Assembly: GCA_964016885.1 (NCBI GenBank)
Contig: OZ024742.1
Location: 363,986,877-364,050,876 of the forward strand
Reading direction: 5' to 3'
Origin: Eledone cirrhosa
Lineage: Eukaryota; Mollusca; Cephalopoda; Octopoda; Eledonidae
Length of the DNA: 64,000 nucleotides
The notes under the pieces were generated by a model. The model did not search any database. It was not told the DNA's origin and saw only the letters and a list, made by a program, of their open reading frames with translations. The position numbers and the translations under genes are program-made. Positions 60,275-64,000 of the stretch are shown here, one piece after another (position 1 is the stretch's first letter; each line of letters starts with the position of its first letter).

Positions 60275-63200
60275 ATGGCCAATATAAGAGTTGGGTGTGT
60301 GAATGTACGCGGCCTGGTGATGCCCTGGAAACAGGGCAAACTCTTAAACGACCTCAGGTTGCACAGTATGGATGTAGTAGCCATTTGCGAGTCCAGGATC
60401 GACAGCTGGCCCCCATCTTCGATGACTTTGAGATCTACGCATCTCTGTGTCGGCCGGGGGGTGGGGGCGGGGTTGCCGTTTTGCTGCGGAACACTAGGGC
60501 CTCGTAACACAGACGGTACATCTGGACCCGGAGGGTCGACTGGTGGTTCTATGCGTTTACGGTAGTGAAGGTGGAGCCTTCAGGCTGGTGGCCGCATATG
60601 CCCCATCCGGAACACCGCGGCCAGACTTCTTCAAACGTCTAGAGACTTTTCTGGGAACGTCCCGCTCCTTGCTTTTAGTGGGGGACTGGAATGGAATCCT
60701 AGATGCACGTTGGGACTATGTAGGAGCATGTCCCGATAAAGGGGGTTGTAACATCCTCAAACAGTTAATCGGCCGATTTGACCTGGCCGATAGATATCGA
60801 CTAGATTTTCCGACTGTGCCACTGTAGACGTGGACAAATCCAGCGGAACATCTAGATCGTATATAGATAGGGTTCTAGTTAGAAATAAGGAGAGGGACAT
60901 GTTAAGCTGTCCACAAATGTTCATGGTTGCCTATTCAGATCACAAACTAGTGACCTGCATGGTCAACCTTGATATAACCCATAGACAAGGACCCGGCTAC
61001 TGGAAGCTGAACTTGTCGTTACCGACATGCAAAGCCTACAGTAGACGGATTAGCACTTTAGTTAAACAGCACTTGGCAGGGGCCATTGTCAACAACATAT
61101 TGTGGTACTCTCTCAAGAGGGCAGTTAGATTAGACTCGTTAGTTTTTAGTAAAGAATTAGCGTTAGATAGAAATAGAACCGAGAAAGAACTGGCAGATAA
61201 AGTAGAAGAGGCAATTAGAAGTGGCAACGTAGCCTGCGTGCTAGTAACGAGAACGGCCTTGGACCAGTTCTTCGACGCAAAGCATGAGGGCTGCGTTGTC
61301 AGAAGCAAAATACGTGCTCTGGATAACGAGGGAGCCAAAGCTGTTAGCTGGGCCCGAGTGACGGAGGCAAACAGTGGCAACAGTCTACGATTCGGTCTTT
61401 GAAGGACCAAAACGGACGTGTGATACGTGAGCCGATACAGTGTGTGCGGCCTTTCAGCAGCACTTTGCTCACCTGTTCGGGCAGTGCGGCACGCCGGAAG
61501 GGGCTATGGATTTCGGTCCATACCTCGACGGCCTACCGCAACTCTCGGACATCGAGGCAAAGTTCTTCGAAAAGCCGATTTCAGCCGCTAAGATAGGCGA
61601 CGCGCTGAGCCAATGCGGCAAACGCAAATCTCCAGATCTCGACGGTCTACCCTACGAATTTTACGTAGCAATGCCGGACTTATTCTCCGGTCTCCTGGAA
61701 GCGGTCTACTGCAACTCGCAACAGAACGGGAGAATTCCCAGTTCTGTGACCGGGGGCGTAGTCACACTAGTCAGGAAGGACGAGAATAAGGGGATGACAT
61801 AGCAACATTCGGCCCATAACTCTGCTAAACACAGAGTTACAGATTTTGGCCAAGGTGTTGGCAAAGAGCTGGCGCTTGTCGTCGAGAACCTGGTGGGAGA
61901 AGCGCAGTCATGCGAAATCCCGACCAGGTCCATACACGACAACCTCCACCTCATGCGATACACCATAGAGAGGGTAGGGTATAAACCCGGCTTCGGTGGC
62001 GCCCTGATCAACTTGGATCAGTCTAAGGCTTTCGATAGGGTTGACCATCGTTACCTGGTTGCGGTGCTCGAGGCGGCAGGCTTCGGACCTGTGTTCAGGG
62101 CCTGGATTGCTGCAATGCATATCAGCAACATCTGCTCAAGGGTTAAGGTGAACGGCTACCTCTCGGAGCGATTCCATATCACGCGATCCATTCGACAGGG
62201 ATGCCCTCTCTCCTCCCTTCTGTACGTATTGACTCTCGAGCCATTACTGCGGAAGTTGGAGCTATTGCAGGGCATCCCTCTGGAACCGGGACTGCGGAAA
62301 GCGGGGTCGGCCTACGCCGACGACGTGACAGTAAGGGTGTCGAGCACCTCGCAAATCGAGGAAGTCGGAACCCTACTGAAGGAATACGAAAGGTTCAGAG
62401 GAGCGAAGCTGAATCGGGACAAGTCCATCGGTTTGCAACTCGTATCGTGGAGAGGCAAACCGATGCCTTCCGATGGCGTCGTCGGACGCTGGACGGAAGG
62501 ACCAGTAAAGCTGCTCGGGGTCTGGTGTTGGTCCGGACCTCCAGGTGGAGAAGAACTGGAACGAAGTGTCGGCCAAGGTGTTTGCACTCACCCAGAAGTG
62601 GGCCGAGTGCAAACTATCCTTGAAAGATGGAGCGGAGGTGGCGAACACTTTAATAGCGTCCGCCATCTACTACCGCTTGACAGTCGTGCCTTGTCCAGCC
62701 AAAACCATCGCCAAAATGGAGCGCGCGCTCTTCCAATTCCTTTGGAAGAGGCGGGCTCCTTTGGTGAGAAGATCCATCTGCTGCAAACGCTCCTCCAACG
62801 GAGGGCTGGGGATGCCGTGGCTGACGATACGCAAACACGCGCTGAGGCTACGGCATCTTTACGTATTCCTCACCGGACAACTGGTGTGAGCCCTGTTCGT
62901 GAGGCGAGCCTTCCCACGACTCGTCTCGCTGACCGATCTGCAGTCTTGGGTCAAGCAAAGACTGAGGAAAATGGGCGATTGGCACATCGAATCTGCTCAG
63001 GCGCTCACAGCCCTCTGGCAGGCGGACCCGGCAATCAGTGGAGACTCCACTTCGACATTCTATGGAGGATTGGTTCGACGACACGCTCGGAGAAACTCTG
63101 GGCGTAGAGGAAGATGAACTGGCCAGTCTGTTCGGTAGGACCTTCCGCCCGGGACCAATGGACAACTTCCAAAAGTCCCTGGCCTGAAAGTGCTACCGAG

Positions 63201-63685
63201 GAGCTCTACCAGTTCGAGACAAGCTCTACAGACACGGCCTCCTGGGTAGGGTCCCTTCGAAAAAGATCTGTCCGAGATGCGTGTGCGACGAGGAAACCGT
63301 CGCACACGCATTTGTACACTGTCCGGGCGTTACCGACCTGTGAGGCTATGTAGAACGACTATTGTCGCGGGTGGGACCAATCCAGTTGACCACCGAGTCT
63401 ATTGTCATGATCAAACCGCCACCCTCCTTCAAAAACGAGGGAGAGGCGGTTTTCCTATGTGTTATGGCTATGGTGAAAGAGGTTATATGGTGGACGAGGT
63501 TAAAAGGGCTGAGGTCAGAGACCTTTCTCTCCGGCGAGCAACTGATTCGTTTTTTCAAATATCATTTTGGAAGAAGAATCAGGATGGAGAGAGAGGTACT
63601 CTATCCCAGCAAATTTGATAAAAGGTGGGTGAATGTGGTAAAGATGGCCCGAGTGGTTGGGCCTTCTCTCTATATAAGCCTGTAG
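60275..63685 (+). pseudogene. LINE-B2 ORF2: APE endonuclease-reverse transcriptase, decayed
   Basis: ATG 60275 opens the family N-terminus (MANIRVGCVNVRG). A frameshift lies near 60405 and another near 60507, then VGDWNGILDARWD (about 60680), a TAG replacing Trp at 60825-60827, SYIDRV, YSDHKLVTC and GPGYWKLN. Frames change near 61400 and 61800. The RT core 61893-62520 keeps INLDQSKAFDRVDH, RQGCPLS and an intact YADD near 62310. Frameshifts near 62525 and later break the rest. The last block (63362-63685) is the conserved C-terminus ending GPSLYISL. It is related to LINE-A2 along its whole length but is a separate lineage. Confidence 0.92.
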
Positions 63686-63790
63686 GTTGAGGAAAAAGAG
63701 GAAGAGAGGAAGGGAGTACTCACTCTTGCTGCTCCTGGAGATGAGGGTTGTACATTTTTTCGGGGTGTGTACAATCCCTGTGTAACACCT

Positions 63791-63804
63791 CCCCCCTATT
63801 GGGG
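63791..63804 (+). promoter_or_regulatory. 3'-UTR hairpin of LINE-B2
   Basis: CCCCCC-TATT-GGGG, identical in core to LINE-A1 and A2, about 115 nt before the element end. Confidence 0.6.
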
Positions 63805-63917
63805 ATTTCAATTGTTATTTGTTGTTTTATTAATTGTTTTATTTTCATATATCTGTATGTAAACTCCCCTTTTGTATTTGTCCCCTTCTTTTGTGCCCTT
63901 GTGGCTAATAAAGAAAT

Positions 63918-64000
63918 GTATCTATTTATGTACCTATCTATCTATCTATCTATACACACACACTCTCTCTATATATAGATATATTTATATGCATATATAT
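63918..64000. repeat. (TCTA)n tail of LINE-B2, then CA, CT and AT tracts
   Basis: TATC/TCTA repeats run to about 63953, then a CACACA run, CTCTCT, and TATATAGATATA to the window end. Confidence 0.9.

Larger units (their letters stand above)
58081..63917 (+). mobile_element. LINE-B2: full-length but decayed Tx1-like retrotransposon
   Basis: Layout is as in LINE-A2: 5' UTR, ORF1 (58305-60078), ORF2 (60275-63685), a 3' UTR with the shared hairpin and a GGCTAATAAAGAAAT end, then TCTA repeats. Tetranucleotide repeats border both ends, in place of (TAA)n. Confidence 0.9.

Overview
The window is eukaryotic repeat-dominated DNA, most likely from a cephalopod mollusc. The pointer is several tRNA-derived SINE copies whose B-box and 'GGGTCGATAAA...AGTACCAG...CACTGGG' body match the octopus/squid SINE families as I remember them. 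I found no conventional host gene. No tRNA or rRNA gene, CRISPR array or bacterial operon was recognised. Long open frames exist, but they are either by-products of a satellite whose period is divisible by three or retrotransposon genes.

Region 1 (1-19444) is one uninterrupted minisatellite of about 380 units of 51 bp, cut by the left window edge. Most units carry CACGTG and many carry CAGCTG. Variant units recur at about 3.2-3.3 kb (4-10.5 kb) and again at 966 bp (16.7-18.3 kb), so the array has grown by block duplication. Region 2 (19445-28810) is AT-rich and gene-free. It holds SINEs, a short inverted-repeat element, a C-rich strand-asymmetric block, hammerhead-like repeat ends, and a near-perfect palindrome with 154-bp arms.

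Region 3 (28811-51916) is the main find: five non-LTR retrotransposon copies separated and bounded by (TAA)n blocks. Two are apurinic-endonuclease (APE) type, Tx1/L1-like LINEs on the minus strand (LINE-A1 decayed, LINE-A2 with both ORFs intact). Three are restriction-like-endonuclease (RLE) type, R4/Dong-like LINEs on the plus strand (RLE-1 intact, RLE-2 broken by one in-frame TGA, RLE-3 a 5'-truncated close relative of RLE-1). Two unrelated endonuclease classes thus appear to have used the same microsatellite, from opposite strands.

Region 4 (51917-64000) has SINE remnants and CT/GA tracts, then two more Tx1-like copies (LINE-B1 truncated, LINE-B2 full-length but decayed) on the plus strand. 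These are bordered by (TCTA)n rather than (TAA)n. All four Tx1-like copies keep a C-run/ATT/G-run hairpin and a terminal AATAAAGAAA motif in the 3' UTR.

The intact ORFs form two self-contained retrotransposition systems. LINE-A2 ORF1 (RNA-binding, zinc knuckle) and ORF2 (endonuclease plus reverse transcriptase) would work as one RNP. RLE-1 encodes DNA binding, reverse transcription and target cleavage in a single protein. Clade names are my recognition from motifs, not a database search.
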